Of a stretch of 45,888 nt of DNA, positions 1 through 9,221 are shown piece after piece. Under the pieces are notes generated by a model, which searched no databases, was not told the origin of the DNA, and was given only the letters and a program-made list of their open reading frames with translations. The stretch comes from Pediococcus ethanolidurans (lineage in GTDB: Bacteria > Bacillota > Bacilli > Lactobacillales > Lactobacillaceae), in contig NZ_JQBY01000018.1 in the NCBI RefSeq assembly GCF_001437405.1, forward strand, positions 1 through 45,888. The letters are read 5' to 3'. Both the position numbers and the translations under genes were made by a program. The stretch's first letter is position 1; each line of letters begins with the position of its first letter.

Positions 1-671
1 TTCACCAATACCAGAAAGTGTAGACCCATAAATGGTGTTTTACGTTTATGAAAATAAGGAAAACAAAATTTAAAAATTAAACAAAGCCCAGAAGCCAGCC
101 AAATTATTTTGGGAATGGCTTGGATAGTTAGAAGAATGCCGAACACTAGAATAAGTTCAAAGTCGGCTTCACCTAAGCCTTTGATAATGTTACTAAACTG
201 AAAACGAGTAAAAAGACTGAGTACTAAAAGGGAAAACAGTAATAGGTTTATCGGTGTGAACTGTTCGATGATTCCCGTAAGACCCAGTAACCCGATCCAC
301 ATGCCATTTACAGAAGTAGTTTTTAAGTCAACTAAACTTAGATAAACGAGTAAAGTAACTACAACCAATTTTGAACTCAATTCCAAAGGAGAAGTTGATC
401 GGTCAGCAAGTTGTAAATAAAGTGTGCCCAAAGTTAATTCGATTAAGCAAGAAGTCGGTGAAAATTTCTGATGACAAAAACGACATTTGCCATTTAAGAG
501 GCAATAGCTGACAATAGGAATGAGGTCAAAAAGTTTTAGGGTGGTTTGACAGTTTGAACAGTGAGAACGGGGCCACATGATTGATTGATGTGTTTGACTT
601 CTATCAAAACAGAGCGTAAGAAAAGAACCAATTGTGGTACCGGTTATGAAAAAATAAAGTTTGATGAGCAT
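1..671 (-). CDS. comC: Prepilin peptidase, ComC/PilD type (3' end cut by window edge)
   Basis: Aspartic protease of the A24 family in the membrane. It cleaves and may N-methylate the leader of type IV pilin-like pseudopilins, here probably the ComG competence pilus. ATG at 671-669 follows AAGGAGG by 7 nt. The frame stays open to the left edge (223 codons visible), close to the usual 220-230 residues, so little is missing. The N-terminal domain has GxxxGSF (residues 11-17) and a four-cysteine zinc site at C38, C41, C63 and C66 with IPIVSY between. Hydrophobic segments follow. The first catalytic Asp is in LSLVDLK (about residue 117). The second lies in a GEADFEL stretch that replaces the common GxGDxxL. 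ComC is an inference; no other competence gene is visible. Confidence 0.85.
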   Translation of the reverse strand, partial: MLIKLYFFITGTTIGSFLTLCFDRSQTHQSIMWPRSHCSNCQTTLKLFDLIPIVSYCLLNGKCRFCHQKFSPTSCLIELTLGTLYLQLADRSTSPLELSSKLVVVTLLVYLSLVDLKTTSVNGMWIGLLGLTGIIEQFTPINLLLFSLLVLSLFTRFQFSNIIKGLGEADFELILVFGILLTIQAIPKIIWLASGLCLIFKFCFPYFHKRKTPFMGLHFLVLV

Positions 672-805
672 GTTAGTTTCCTCCTTCATTTAATAAACTA
701 CAAAATTTTGGGATGATTTTTTTAAACTAATTTTGTTGTTATGATTATTTTTTGTGTTAGGGAACTAAGTGCAATTTTTGTGGTTTTAACTTTAAGCAGA
801 TTCTT

Positions 806-1030
806 AAAGTTTGAAAGTATCAAAATTACTTCAATAACTGATGGTAAACGACATAGTCTATAAAAAATAGTCTAATTGCCGTCCTGCGGCTCACCCGGTC
901 TGGAACAGGGTGGGCACGATTTGAAGCCAAGAAGTACACTTGTCTTCAAACTCGGCCTTATTCTAAGTAATAAATTACTAAGAATAATTTCACCCCTGAG
1001 ACCAATCGCTTCCGGACTAAAAATGTTTGA
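806..1030 (+). repeat. Structured repeat copy A (subfamily 1)
   Basis: Candidate structured RNA or MITE-like element. Helices seen directly: P2 897-901/999-1003 (GGTCT with AGACC); P3 906-912/991-998 (CAGGGTG with CACCCCTG, one bulged C); P4 920-926/944-950 (TTTGAAG with CTTCAAA); P5 958-970/975-987, 12 of 13 pairs with one A-A mismatch. GGAA at 902-905 is bulged between P2 and P3. An alternative pairing, GTCTGGAA (898-905) with TTCCGGAC (1010-1017), competes with P2. The unpaired linkers GGGCACGA and CTCGGCC also occur in copies B and C. Its closest relative is copy D at 41385-41528. Confidence 0.75.
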
Positions 1031-1080
1031 TGTTAAATAATACTCAGTAACATTGATATAACACCATTTATATCGATGCA

Positions 1081-1400
1081 TTGGTTACAAAGATTAGACT
1101 TAGTCTGGAAGCAAATGGGCTCAGTAGTGACATTTATCTTAGCGGGTTTCGCTTAGATAAAGGCCGAGCTTAGAGACGTGTATTTCGGCTCTAAGTTGTG
1201 CCCACTACTACGCAAAGAAGAATGATTTTCGTTCCGAAAATCTTGATGCTCCGTACGATGTCGATTCTTGTGGCCAAGACCGCCGCAAGAACTCGCACTA
1301 CGTTCCAGCCCAAATTTGCTGGAAGACGGCATTTAAATCTAATTTTGTTACTATGAGCACTTTTATATCAGGTAACGAGATGTTTTTTACAGTTTAAGCC
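1081..1400 (-). repeat. Structured repeat copy B (subfamily 2, with 93-bp insert)
   Basis: Reverse-strand copy almost identical to copy C at 41108-41335, apart from an extra 93 bp at 1209-1301. Helices in plus coordinates: P5 1133-1161, P4 1169-1175/1189-1195 (CTTAGAG with CTCTAAG). It faces copy A, separated by about 50 bp of AT-rich linker, so 806-1400 forms a composite inverted pair. Confidence 0.75.
1209..1301 (-). repeat. 93-bp insert inside repeat copy B
   Basis: Absent from the otherwise matching copy C. It is flanked by a 6-bp direct repeat CACTAC (1203-1208 and 1296-1301), as in a target duplication or slipped duplication. It carries two hairpins of its own: a perfect 8-bp stem with 3-nt loop at 1224-1242 (GATTTTCG/CGAAAATC), and TTCTTG/CAAGAA at 1265-1291. 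No coding capacity. Confidence 0.55.
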
Positions 1401-1473
1401 TCAGCAAATTCATTAAATACGAGTGAAAGCCTATTAAGTGGGGGATAAGTACTAATATTTTTTTGATAAATGT

Positions 1474-1502
1474 TTGACAAGTTATGCTGATGATGATAAT
1501 CT
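1474..1502 (+). promoter_or_regulatory. Promoter of the str operon
   Basis: TTGACA (1474-1479), 17-bp spacer, TAATCT (1497-1502). A near-consensus vegetative promoter in the right place for rpsL-rpsG-fusA, giving a leader of about 160 nt. Confidence 0.75.
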
Positions 1503-1520
1503 AAAAAAGGTGCTTTTTGT

Positions 1521-1592
1521 GGACAGGTTCTGTATTAGACAGACATGCTGACTGAAAACGGTGGCACAAAGCCATGTTGAGGCGGTTTTTTT
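1521..1592 (+). promoter_or_regulatory. str operon leader hairpins
   Basis: The leader contains a TCTGT/ACAGA hairpin (1529-1543) and a GTGGC/GCCAT hairpin (1561-1575), followed seven bases later by a run of eight T (1586-1593). This could be an attenuator or an r-protein binding leader. The T run is not directly against the stem, so termination is uncertain. Confidence 0.4.
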
Positions 1593-1667
1593 TATCAATA
1601 AAAAAGACCCACCTGGATGTGTGTACTTAAACAATTAAGATTATATATTTGGAAGGGGAAACAATTA

Positions 1668-2081
1668 ATGCCTACAATCAACCAATTGGTTCGTAAGGGT
1701 CGTCATTCACACGGTTCTAAATCTAAGGCTCCTGCTTTAAATTATGGCTATAACAGCATGAAGAAAAAAGCTGTTGCTAACCCAGCACCACAAAAACGTG
1801 GCGTTGCAACTCGTGTTGGTACCATGACACCTAAGAAACCTAACTCTGCTTTACGTAAATATGCTCGTGTACGTCTTTCTAACTTGATCGAAGTTACAGC
1901 ATATATCCCAGGAATCGGACATAACCTTCAGGAACATAGTGTTGTGCTCATTCGTGGCGGTCGTGTTAAGGATTTACCTGGTGTACGTTATCACGTTATC
2001 CGTGGTGCACTTGATACTGCCGGTGTTACTGATCGTAAACAAAGCCGTTCTAAATACGGTACAAAGAAACCTAAGAAGTAA
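1668..2081 (+). CDS. rpsL: 30S ribosomal protein S12
   Basis: S12 sits at the decoding centre of the 30S subunit and takes part in tRNA selection. The ATG at 1668 follows GGAAGGGGA and gives 137 residues, the Gram-positive length; an upstream in-frame start at 1617 would add an atypical leader peptide and is rejected. The [11 protein letters not shown] loop (residues 54-64) carries lysine at the positions altered in streptomycin-resistant mutants, so it looks wild type. First gene of the str operon, 13 nt before rpsG. Confidence 0.97.
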   Translation: MPTINQLVRKGRHSHGSKSKAPALNYGYNSMKKKAVANPAPQKRGVATRVGTMTPKKPNSALRKYARVRLSNLIEVTAYIPGIGHNLQEHSVVLIRGGRVKDLPGVRYHVIRGALDTAGVTDRKQSRSKYGTKKPKK

Positions 2082-2094
2082 GGAGGTTATTTAA

Positions 2095-2565
2095 ATGCCA
2101 AGAAAAGGCCCTGCATCAAAACGCGAAGTATTACCTGATCCAATTTACAACTCAAAACTAGTAACTCGTTTAATTAACCATTTAATGTTAGATGGTAAAC
2201 GTGGTACAGCTTCAAAGATTCTCTATAATGCATTCGACGTCATCAAATCCGAAACTGGTAATGAACCAACTGAGGTATTTGATGAAGCTATGAAGAACAT
2301 TATGCCAGTTCTTGAAGTTAAAGCTCGTCGTGTTGGTGGTTCTAACTACCAAGTACCAATTGAAGTACGTCCCGATCGTCGGACAACTTTAGGACTTCGT
2401 TGGCTCGTGAACTATTCACGCCTTCGTGGTGAACATACAATGACAGAACGTCTTGCTCGTGAAATCATGGACGCTGCAAATAATACAGGTGCTTCAGTTA
2501 AAAAGCGTGAAGATACTCATAGAATGGCTGAAGCCAACCGAGCATTTGCTCATTATCGTTGGTAA
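2095..2565 (+). CDS. rpsG: 30S ribosomal protein S7
   Basis: S7 binds the 3' major domain of 16S rRNA and nucleates assembly of the 30S head near the E site. 156 residues, the standard length, opening [22 protein letters not shown] precedes the ATG. A strong hairpin with a T run follows (2613-2650), separating it from fusA. In enterobacteria S7 regulates the str operon; whether that holds here is unknown. Confidence 0.97.
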   Translation: MPRKGPASKREVLPDPIYNSKLVTRLINHLMLDGKRGTASKILYNAFDVIKSETGNEPTEVFDEAMKNIMPVLEVKARRVGGSNYQVPIEVRPDRRTTLGLRWLVNYSRLRGEHTMTERLAREIMDAANNTGASVKKREDTHRMAEANRAFAHYRW

Positions 2566-2612
2566 TTTTCCGCTTGTTGCTTAATCCATGTTTATGGGAA
2601 AAGCAATGACGA

Positions 2613-2650
2613 ATGGCTATTATATGAAGTCCATATAGTAGTCATTTTTT
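2613..2650 (+). terminator. Hairpin with T run between rpsG and fusA
   Basis: A 14-bp stem around a 5-nt loop (ATGGCTATTATATG paired with CATATAGTAGTCAT, two G-T pairs), followed by six T. It looks like a complete intrinsic terminator inside the str operon, so it probably sets the ratio of fusA to rpsL-rpsG transcription. Confidence 0.7.
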
Positions 2651-2700
2651 CTAATTTTGACTCTTTAACCATTAATTTGAAGGGAGAAACATTTTTTAAT

Positions 2701-4800
2701 ATGGCTAACAAAAGAGAATTTCCACTTGAAAAGACTCGTAATATCGGAATCATGGCTCATATCGATGCTGGTAAAACGACTACTACAGAGCGGATTTTGT
2801 ACTACACTGGTAAAATTCACAAAATTGGTGAAACCCATGATGGTGCTTCACAAATGGACTGGATGGCCCAAGAACAAGAACGTGGTATCACAATCACATC
2901 AGCTGCTACTACAGCTGCTTGGAAAGATCATCGAATCAACATCATTGATACACCAGGACATGTGGACTTCACTGTTGAAGTTGAACGTTCATTACGTGTT
3001 TTAGATGGTGCCGTTGCGGTTCTTGATGCCCAAGCTGGTGTTGAACCTCAAACAGAAACTGTTTGGCGTCAGGCTTCTGATTACAGTGTTCCACGAATTG
3101 TTTTTGCAAATAAGATGGATAAAGTTGGCGCTGACTTTGACTATTCTGTACAAACAATCAAGGATCGTCTTCAAGCTAATGCTTTACCAATTCAAATGCC
3201 AATTGGTGCCGAAGATGATTTTGAAGGGGTTATTGACCTCGTTGAAATGAAGGCTGATCTTTATGATGAAGATCAACTTGGTACTGAATGGGATACGGTT
3301 GATGTTCCTGATAAGTATAAGGAAGAGGCTGAAAAGCGTCGGACTGAAATGATTGAACAATTAGCTGATATTGATGATGACATCATGGAAAAATACCTTG
3401 GTGGCGAAGAAATCAGTAAAGAAGAAATCAAAGCTGCTATTCGTAAAGGTACATTGAATCTTGAATTATTCCCTGTTTTAGCTGGTTCAGCTTTCAAGAA
3501 CAAGGGTGTTCAGATGATGTTGGATGCTGTTGTTGATTATTTACCATCACCATTGGATGTTAAACCATACAACGCGATTGATCCTGATACTGATGAACCT
3601 GTTGAGTTAACCGCTGGTGATGACAAACCATTTGCTGCTTTAGCATTTAAAGTTGCAACTGATCCATTCGTTGGTCGTTTGACTTACATTCGAGTTTATA
3701 CTGGAACTTTGGAATCAGGTTCTTATGTATTGAACTCAACCAAGGACAAACGTGAACGTGTTGGACGTTTACTACAGATGCATTCTAATCACCGTCAAGA
3801 AATCCCAGAAGTTTTCTCTGGTGATATTGCTGCTGCGATTGGTTTGAAGAATACAACTACAGGTGATTCATTAACTGATCCAGATCATCCATTACATTTG
3901 GAATCAATGGAATTCCCTGACCCAGTTATCCAAGTTGCCGTAGAACCAAAGTCTAAGGCCGACCAAGATAAGATGGATATTGCGCTTCAAAAACTTGCTG
4001 AAGAAGATCCTACATTCAAGGCTGAAACCAACCCTGAAACTGGTGAAACTTTGATTGCCGGAATGGGTGAGTTACATTTGGACATTATCATTGATCGTAT
4101 GAAACGTGAATTTAACGTTGAAGCGACTGTTGGTGCTCCTCAAGTAGCTTATCGTGAAGCATTCACAAAACCAGCATCTGCTCAAGGTAAGTTTGTTCGT
4201 CAGTCTGGTGGTAAAGGTCAATATGGTGATGTTTGGATTGAATTCACACCTAATGAAGAGGGTAAAGGATTTGAATTCGAAGATGCCATTGTTGGTGGTG
4301 TTGTACCTCGTGAATTTATTCCAGCTGTTGAACAAGGTTTACGTGAAGCTTTGAATAATGGTGTTCTTGCAGGCTATCCATTAGTTGACTTGAAAGCTAA
4401 GTTATACGATGGTAGTTATCATGAAGTCGATTCTAGTGAAGCAGCTTTCAAGGTTGCTGCATCAATCTCACTTCATAATGCTGCTAAGAAGGCTGCTCCT
4501 GTAATCTTGGAACCAGTTATGAAGGTTGAAGTTCGTGTACCAGAAGAGTACATGGGTGATATCATGGGCCAAATTACAGCTCGTCGTGGCCGTGTCGAAG
4601 GTATGGAAGCTATTTCAGGTGCTGAAGAAATTCATGCATTTGTACCACTTTCAGAAATGTTTGGTTATGCAACAACCTTACGTTCAGCTTCACAGGGTCG
4701 TGGGACATTCACAATGACGTTTGATCATTACGAAGCAGTTCCTAAGTCTATTCAAGAAGATATCATCAAGAAAAATGGTGGTTCTTCAAGTAAGGACTAA
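2701..4800 (+). CDS. fusA: Translation elongation factor G
   Basis: GTPase that translocates mRNA and tRNAs on the ribosome and acts with RRF in recycling. 699 residues. P-loop [11 protein letters not shown] (about residues 19-29), switch region [19 protein letters not shown] and NKMDKVGAD for guanine recognition, then domains II-V with [12 protein letters not shown] in domain IV. ATG 2701 matches the family start; an upstream in-frame TTG (2677) overlaps the Shine-Dalgarno itself and is rejected. No tuf follows; a strong terminator ends the operon. Confidence 0.97.
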   Translation: MANKREFPLEKTRNIGIMAHIDAGKTTTTERILYYTGKIHKIGETHDGASQMDWMAQEQERGITITSAATTAAWKDHRINIIDTPGHVDFTVEVERSLRVLDGAVAVLDAQAGVEPQTETVWRQASDYSVPRIVFANKMDKVGADFDYSVQTIKDRLQANALPIQMPIGAEDDFEGVIDLVEMKADLYDEDQLGTEWDTVDVPDKYKEEAEKRRTEMIEQLADIDDDIMEKYLGGEEISKEEIKAAIRKGTLNLELFPVLAGSAFKNKGVQMMLDAVVDYLPSPLDVKPYNAIDPDTDEPVELTAGDDKPFAALAFKVATDPFVGRLTYIRVYTGTLESGSYVLNSTKDKRERVGRLLQMHSNHRQEIPEVFSGDIAAAIGLKNTTTGDSLTDPDHPLHLESMEFPDPVIQVAVEPKSKADQDKMDIALQKLAEEDPTFKAETNPETGETLIAGMGELHLDIIIDRMKREFNVEATVGAPQVAYREAFTKPASAQGKFVRQSGGKGQYGDVWIEFTPNEEGKGFEFEDAIVGGVVPREFIPAVEQGLREALNNGVLAGYPLVDLKAKLYDGSYHEVDSSEAAFKVAASISLHNAAKKAAPVILEPVMKVEVRVPEEYMGDIMGQITARRGRVEGMEAISGAEEIHAFVPLSEMFGYATTLRSASQGRGTFTMTFDHYEAVPKSIQEDIIKKNGGSSSKD

Positions 4801-4820
4801 AGTTAAATAAGTTAAAATAA

Positions 4821-4867
4821 AAAATCTCAACAAATTCAGTTTTTATACTGAGTTTGTTGAGATTTTT
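4821..4867. terminator. Bidirectional terminator between fusA and pncA
   Basis: An 18-bp stem (AATCTCAACAAATTCAGT with its complement, one G-T pair) around TTTTAT, with T runs on both strands. It serves fusA on plus and pncA on minus. Confidence 0.88.
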
Positions 4868-4885
4868 TTGTTTACATTAAATTGA

Positions 4886-5440
4886 TTAAATAACTTGAGC
4901 ACCCAAAGAATTTTTGAAATGTGTTAATGCCCAAGTGTGACCGTTTTGATCAAAACTGGCAACCGCATTTTGTGGGATTGTAAGTTGATAATTAAGATTA
5001 TAAGCAGAAATTGCCGTGTGCAATACGCAAATATCTGTGCAAACACCGGTTAAGGTGAGTGAACAAATTTTGTGGGTTCTCAAAAAATTGTCTAAATTCG
5101 TGTTTACGAATGCACTGTATCTGTTTTTATCAAAATAATAAACATGTTCATCAGTTTGATGATTGTTAAACCAGATTTGAACTTGATCATATAATTCATG
5201 TCCCCATGTATTTTTTAAATTATGTGGGGGAAAAAGTTTTGTTTCAGGATGAAAAGGATCATTTTCTTTATGAAGATCAGTAGGGAAAATAACATAGTCC
5301 CCATTTTTTAGAAATGTATTTGCTAGTTTTAAAATTTCAGGTTCAATTTTCTGACCTGGTTTGCCAGTAGTAAGTGCACCAGAAGTATCAACAAAATCAT
5401 TTGTGTAATCAATAATAAGAAGCGCCTTTGGATTTTTCAT
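4886..5440 (-). CDS. pncA: Nicotinamidase
   Basis: Cysteine hydrolase of the isochorismatase fold that converts nicotinamide to nicotinate for NAD salvage. 184 residues from ATG 5440, behind GGAGGAATTTTA; longer in-frame starts lack a ribosome site. The triad is D11, K105 and C138 (in TGVCTDIC), and the metal ligands are D55, H57, E66 and H73. As I recall the Streptococcus pneumoniae enzyme (D9, K103, C136, D53, H55, E64, H71), every position is offset by exactly two, which makes nicotinamidase more likely than another family member. Single gene on minus, placed between the str and S10 operons. Confidence 0.85.
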   Translation of the reverse strand: MKNPKALLIIDYTNDFVDTSGALTTGKPGQKIEPEILKLANTFLKNGDYVIFPTDLHKENDPFHPETKLFPPHNLKNTWGHELYDQVQIWFNNHQTDEHVYYFDKNRYSAFVNTNLDNFLRTHKICSLTLTGVCTDICVLHTAISAYNLNYQLTIPQNAVASFDQNGHTWALTHFKNSLGAQVI

Positions 5441-5543
5441 TAAAATTCCTCCAATCTTTTGTTTCATTATGAAACATAAATCGTTTTCATATGTTACAAA
5501 TACGTTACATTTTTTTAAACGATAAATAAATACAATCAAAGCC

Positions 5544-5572
5544 TTGTAAAACCGCAGTTTATCTAGTATTAT
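5544..5572 (+). promoter_or_regulatory. Promoter of the S10 operon
   Basis: TTGTAA (5544-5549), 17-bp spacer, TATTAT (5567-5572), about 165 nt before rpsJ. It is the best promoter in the region divergent from pncA. Confidence 0.6.
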
Positions 5573-5638
5573 GGATAAGTACTTGAATTTTAGCGGGTGG
5601 ATTATGCCCATTAATCAAGTAAAACAAGGAGCTTTGAT

Positions 5639-5696
5639 GTGAAAGGTTGCGACACACCCGGCCGCTTTGCCACGACAGTGTGGCGGTAATTTTCAC
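5639..5696 (+). promoter_or_regulatory. S10 operon leader stem-loop
   Basis: GTGAAA (5639-5644) pairs with TTTCAC (5691-5696), enclosing a GC-rich arm with GCCAC (5669-5673) paired to GTGGC (5680-5684). It is much more GC-rich than its surroundings and lies in the untranslated leader, so it is a likely site for r-protein autoregulation. The ligand is not evident from the sequence. Confidence 0.55.
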
Positions 5697-5738
5697 GGAG
5701 CAAGTCTCATTTTCAAAATAGACGAAGGAGGTAACACA

Positions 5739-6047
5739 ATGGCAAAACAAAAAATTCGTATCCGTTTAAAGGCTTACGAACATCGCATTTTAGATCAGTC
5801 CGCAGACAAGATTGTCGAAACAGCAAAAAGAACTGGTGCCACAATTTCTGGTCCAATTCCATTGCCAACAGAACGTACAATTTATACGGTATTGAGCTCA
5901 CCACATAAGTTCAAAAAAGCACGTGAGCAGTTTGAAATGCGTACTCACAAGCGTTTGATTGATATCGTTAACCCAACACCAAAGACAGTTGACTCATTGA
6001 TGAAGTTAGATCTGCCAAGTGGCGTTGATATTGAAATCAAGCTTTAA
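5739..6047 (+). CDS. rpsJ: 30S ribosomal protein S10 (NusE)
   Basis: S10 is a head protein of the 30S subunit and, as NusE, links NusG and NusB in antitermination. 102 residues opening [18 protein letters not shown] 5739 follows AAGGAGGTAACACA; an in-frame ATG at 5667 lies inside the leader hairpin and is rejected. First gene of the 14-kb S10-spc-alpha run. Confidence 0.97.
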   Translation: MAKQKIRIRLKAYEHRILDQSADKIVETAKRTGATISGPIPLPTERTIYTVLSSPHKFKKAREQFEMRTHKRLIDIVNPTPKTVDSLMKLDLPSGVDIEIKL

Positions 6048-6095
6048 TTTTTAGAAACACAAATTTAGAATCACAATAATATTGGAGGTGTACTC

Positions 6096-6731
6096 ATGAC
6101 CACAAAAGGAATCTTAGGAAAAAAGGTTGGTATGACCCAAGTCTTTACTGATAACGGTGAATTAGTTCCCGTTACTGTTGTTGATACAACACCAAACGTT
6201 GTATTACAAGTTAAAACTGTCGAAAGTGATGGTTATAACGCAGTGCAATTAGGGTTCGATGACAAACGTAAAGTATTGAGCAACAAACCTGAACAAGGTC
6301 ATGTAGCAAAAGCAAATACAAATCCTAAGCGCTTCATTCATGAAATCAGAGATGTTGAGCTGGGAGAATTAAAAGTCGGTGACGAAGTTAAAGCTGACTT
6401 GTTCGCAGCAGGCGATATCGTTGATGTCACAGGTACTTCTAAGGGACATGGTTTCCAAGGAAATATCAAGAAGGATGGACAACATCGTGGTCCGATGGCA
6501 CATGGCTCTCGTTATCATCGTCGTCCAGGTTCATTAGGTGCAATTATTAACCGAGTGTTCCCTGGAAAGAAGTTACCAGGTCGTATGGGTAACAATACAC
6601 GAACAGTTCAAAATCTAGAAGTCGTTAAGGCTGATACAGAAAACAATGTTTTATTGATCAAGGGTAATGTCCCAGGATCAAAGAACTCATTCTTAGTTGT
6701 TAAGAATGCAGTTAAACCACATAAAAAGTAG
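6096..6731 (+). CDS. rplC: 50S ribosomal protein L3
   Basis: L3 is an early-assembly protein of the 50S subunit with a loop reaching towards the peptidyl transferase centre. 211 residues, opening [17 protein letters not shown], with the internal loop [14 protein letters not shown] and [16 protein letters not shown] precedes the ATG. Confidence 0.97.
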   Translation: MTTKGILGKKVGMTQVFTDNGELVPVTVVDTTPNVVLQVKTVESDGYNAVQLGFDDKRKVLSNKPEQGHVAKANTNPKRFIHEIRDVELGELKVGDEVKADLFAAGDIVDVTGTSKGHGFQGNIKKDGQHRGPMAHGSRYHRRPGSLGAIINRVFPGKKLPGRMGNNTRTVQNLEVVKADTENNVLLIKGNVPGSKNSFLVVKNAVKPHKK

Positions 6732-6749
6732 AAAGGAGGACTAAATTAA

Positions 6750-7373
6750 ATGACAAGCGTATCTTTATATAAACAGGATGGTACGAAGAATGGTGACGTT
6801 GAACTTAACGCTGACATTTTTGGTATCACACCAAACGATAATGTGATTTTTGAAGCTGTTGTTATGCAACGCGCATCATTGCGCCAAGGCACACACGCCG
6901 TTAAAAATCGAAGTGCAGTTCGTGGTGGTGGTAAGAAGCCATGGCGTCAAAAGGGTACTGGTCGTGCACGTCAAGGTTCAATCCGTTCACCACAATGGCG
7001 TGGCGGTGGTATTGTATTTGGCCCCACACCTCGTTCATATGCATACAAATTGCCAAAGAAAATGCGTCGTTTAGCGTTGAAGTCTGTACTTTCACAAAAA
7101 GTATTGGATGACAGCTTAGTAGTTGTTGATGGTTACAGCTTTGATCAACCAAAGACCAAAGCATTTGCACAATCACTTGACAGCTTGAAAGTTTCAACGA
7201 AAGCATTATTAGTCCTTGAAGAAGATAACGAAGCAACTGCACGTGCAGCTCGCAACCTTGAAAATGTCAAAATTGTTTCACCAACTGGTGTAAATGTTTT
7301 AGATGTTGTCAATAGTGATAAGCTCGTTATTACTCAAAAGGCTCTTTCTCAAGTAGAGGAGGCTCTCGCATAA
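6750..7373 (+). CDS. rplD: 50S ribosomal protein L4
   Basis: L4 lines the exit tunnel next to L22; in enterobacteria it also represses the S10 operon. 207 residues. The tunnel loop includes [18 protein letters not shown], a conserved site where macrolide resistance changes occur; it looks unaltered. The stop codon overlaps the rplW start by one base (TAATG), indicating coupling. Confidence 0.97.
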   Translation: MTSVSLYKQDGTKNGDVELNADIFGITPNDNVIFEAVVMQRASLRQGTHAVKNRSAVRGGGKKPWRQKGTGRARQGSIRSPQWRGGGIVFGPTPRSYAYKLPKKMRRLALKSVLSQKVLDDSLVVVDGYSFDQPKTKAFAQSLDSLKVSTKALLVLEEDNEATARAARNLENVKIVSPTGVNVLDVVNSDKLVITQKALSQVEEALA

Positions 7374-7660
7374 TGGAATCACGTGATGTAATCTTACGTC
7401 CAGTTGTCACTGAAGCTTCAATGGCAGAAATGGATGACAAACGTTACACATTCGATGTTGATACTCGTGCAACCAAAACAGAAGTTAAAAAAGCTGTTGA
7501 AGATGTCTTTGATGTCAAAGTTGTTAAAGTAAACATTATGAATGTTAAAGGTAAACTCAAACGTCAGGGACGTTATTCTGGTTATACTAAGAAGCGTCGT
7601 AAGGCAATCGTTACATTGTCTTCTGACTCAAAAGAAATTAAATTATTCAACGAAGAATAA
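7373..7660 (+). CDS. rplW: 50S ribosomal protein L23
   Basis: L23 surrounds the tunnel exit and docks trigger factor and the signal recognition particle. 95 residues. The ATG overlaps the rplD stop by one base, and GAGG inside the end of rplD serves as ribosome site. Confidence 0.97.
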   Translation: MESRDVILRPVVTEASMAEMDDKRYTFDVDTRATKTEVKKAVEDVFDVKVVKVNIMNVKGKLKRQGRYSGYTKKRRKAIVTLSSDSKEIKLFNEE

Positions 7661-7686
7661 TAACTAAACTATAGGAGGAAAAACAC

Positions 7687-8535
7687 GTGGGGATTAAGAA
7701 ATTTAAACCAACGACAAATGCTCGTCGTGGCATGACACAGCTTGATTATAGCGAAATTACCAAGACGACTCCTGAAAAATCGTTACTTGAATCTCAAAGC
7801 CACACAGCTGGCCGTAATAATTCTGGCCGTATGACCGTTCGTCATCGTGGCGGCGGTAATAAGCGTCAATATCGTATTATTGATTTCAAACGAATTAAAG
7901 ACGATGTTGAGGCAACTGTTAAAGCTATTGAATATGATCCAAACAGAACAGCAAACATTGCATTACTTGTTTATGCTGATGGAGTTAAGTCATATATTAT
8001 TGCACCAAAGGGCCTTAAGGTTGGCGACAAAGTTCAATCAGGTTCAGATGCTGATATTAAAGTTGGTAATGCTTTACCATTAACAGACATTCCTGTTGGT
8101 ACCATTATTCACAATATCGAATTAAAACCTGGTAAGGGCGGTCAGTTGGCTCGTTCTGCCGGTGCTTCAGCACAATTACTTGGTAAGGAAGGCAAATACG
8201 TCTTAGTACGTTTAGCTTCATCTGAAGTTCGTATGATCTTATCTGCTGGTCGTGCCACAATCGGTGCTGTTGGTAATGAAGAACATGAATTGGTTAATGT
8301 TGGTAAGGCAGGACGTACTCGTTATGCTGGCCAACGTCCACACGTTCGTGGTTCTGTAATGAACCCTAACGATCATCCACATGGTGGTGGTGAAGGTAAA
8401 GCTCCAGTCGGTCGTCCATCGCCTCTTTCACCTTGGGGTAAGAAGACCATTGGTAAGAAGACACGTAACAAACGGAATAAATCCAATAAATTTATCGTTC
8501 GTGGTCGTAAGCGCGGTCGCTTAGGTAATATTTAG
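7687..8535 (+). CDS. rplB: 50S ribosomal protein L2
   Basis: L2 contacts 23S rRNA near the peptidyl transferase centre and is needed for subunit association. 282 residues, opening [17 protein letters not shown], with the conserved histidine region [17 protein letters not shown] near the C-terminus. The start is GTG at 7687, behind AGGAGG; no nearby ATG gives the family N-terminus. Confidence 0.97.
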   Translation: MGIKKFKPTTNARRGMTQLDYSEITKTTPEKSLLESQSHTAGRNNSGRMTVRHRGGGNKRQYRIIDFKRIKDDVEATVKAIEYDPNRTANIALLVYADGVKSYIIAPKGLKVGDKVQSGSDADIKVGNALPLTDIPVGTIIHNIELKPGKGGQLARSAGASAQLLGKEGKYVLVRLASSEVRMILSAGRATIGAVGNEEHELVNVGKAGRTRYAGQRPHVRGSVMNPNDHPHGGGEGKAPVGRPSPLSPWGKKTIGKKTRNKRNKSNKFIVRGRKRGRLGNI

Positions 8536-8564
8536 TCGAAAATTTCCCTAAAGGAGGTTTCATA

Positions 8565-8849
8565 ATGAGTCGTAGTTTGAAAAAAGGACCATTTGCAGAC
8601 GATTATCTTTTAAAGAAGATCGATGCACAAAAAGATCAAGACAAAAAGTCTGTAATCAAAACATGGTCACGTCGTTCCACAATTTTCCCAAGTTTTATCG
8701 GTTATACAATTGCTGTTTATGATGGCAGAAAACATGTCCCTGTTTATATTCAAGATGACATGGTTGGCCATAAACTTGGTGAGTTTGTTCCTACTCGAAC
8801 ATTCCATGGACATGGTACCGACGATAAGAAGACAACAGTTGCTAAATAA
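8565..8849 (+). CDS. rpsS: 30S ribosomal protein S19
   Basis: S19 forms a complex with S13 in the 30S head and contacts A-site tRNA. 94 residues, [16 protein letters not shown] start and [13 protein letters not shown] motif. AAGGAGG lies upstream and rplV follows after 12 nt. Confidence 0.97.
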   Translation: MSRSLKKGPFADDYLLKKIDAQKDQDKKSVIKTWSRRSTIFPSFIGYTIAVYDGRKHVPVYIQDDMVGHKLGEFVPTRTFHGHGTDDKKTTVAK

Positions 8850-8861
8850 GGAGGATGAATC

Positions 8862-9209
8862 ATGGCTGAACAAGTAACATCTGCACATGCAACTGCAAAA
8901 ACTGTTCGCATTGCCGCTCGTAAGGTTCGTTTAGTAATTGATCTTATTAGAGGAAAAAGTGTCGCAGAAGCAATTGCAACTCTTAAGTTCACACCAAGAG
9001 GTGCATCACCAGTTGTAGAAAAAGTTTTAATGTCTGCTGTAGCTAATGCAGAAAACAACTTCGACTTAGATCGTGAAGATTTGGTTGTAAGTGAAGCTTA
9101 TGTTAATGAAGGACCAACTTTAAAACGTTTCCGTCCTCGAGCAAAAGGTTCTGCTTCACCAATCAACAAACGAACAAGTCACATTACAGTAGTCGTATCT
9201 GAGAAATAG
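8862..9209 (+). CDS. rplV: 50S ribosomal protein L22
   Basis: L22 spans the 50S subunit and its beta-hairpin lines the exit tunnel opposite L4. 115 residues, with the [17 protein letters not shown] helix and a C-terminal hairpin ending [10 protein letters not shown]. The ribosome site is AAGGAGG. Confidence 0.97.
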   Translation: MAEQVTSAHATAKTVRIAARKVRLVIDLIRGKSVAEAIATLKFTPRGASPVVEKVLMSAVANAENNFDLDREDLVVSEAYVNEGPTLKRFRPRAKGSASPINKRTSHITVVVSEK

Positions 9210-9221
9210 GAGGGAACACGC

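Larger units (their letters stand above)
672..1667. other. Long gene-free region: repeats, str promoter and leader
   Basis: No credible coding sequence. 672-805 is AT-rich with nothing recognised. 806-1400 holds two convergent copies of the structured repeat. 1400-1470 shows nothing. 1474-1502 is the str promoter, followed by a leader of about 160 nt. The one sizeable open frame here (872-1081, minus) lies inside a repeat copy and has no ribosome binding site. Confidence 0.8.

Noticed and set aside
872-1081. 69-codon open frame on minus
   Set aside because: It lies inside structured repeat copy A, has no ribosome binding site, and its composition follows the repeat helices.
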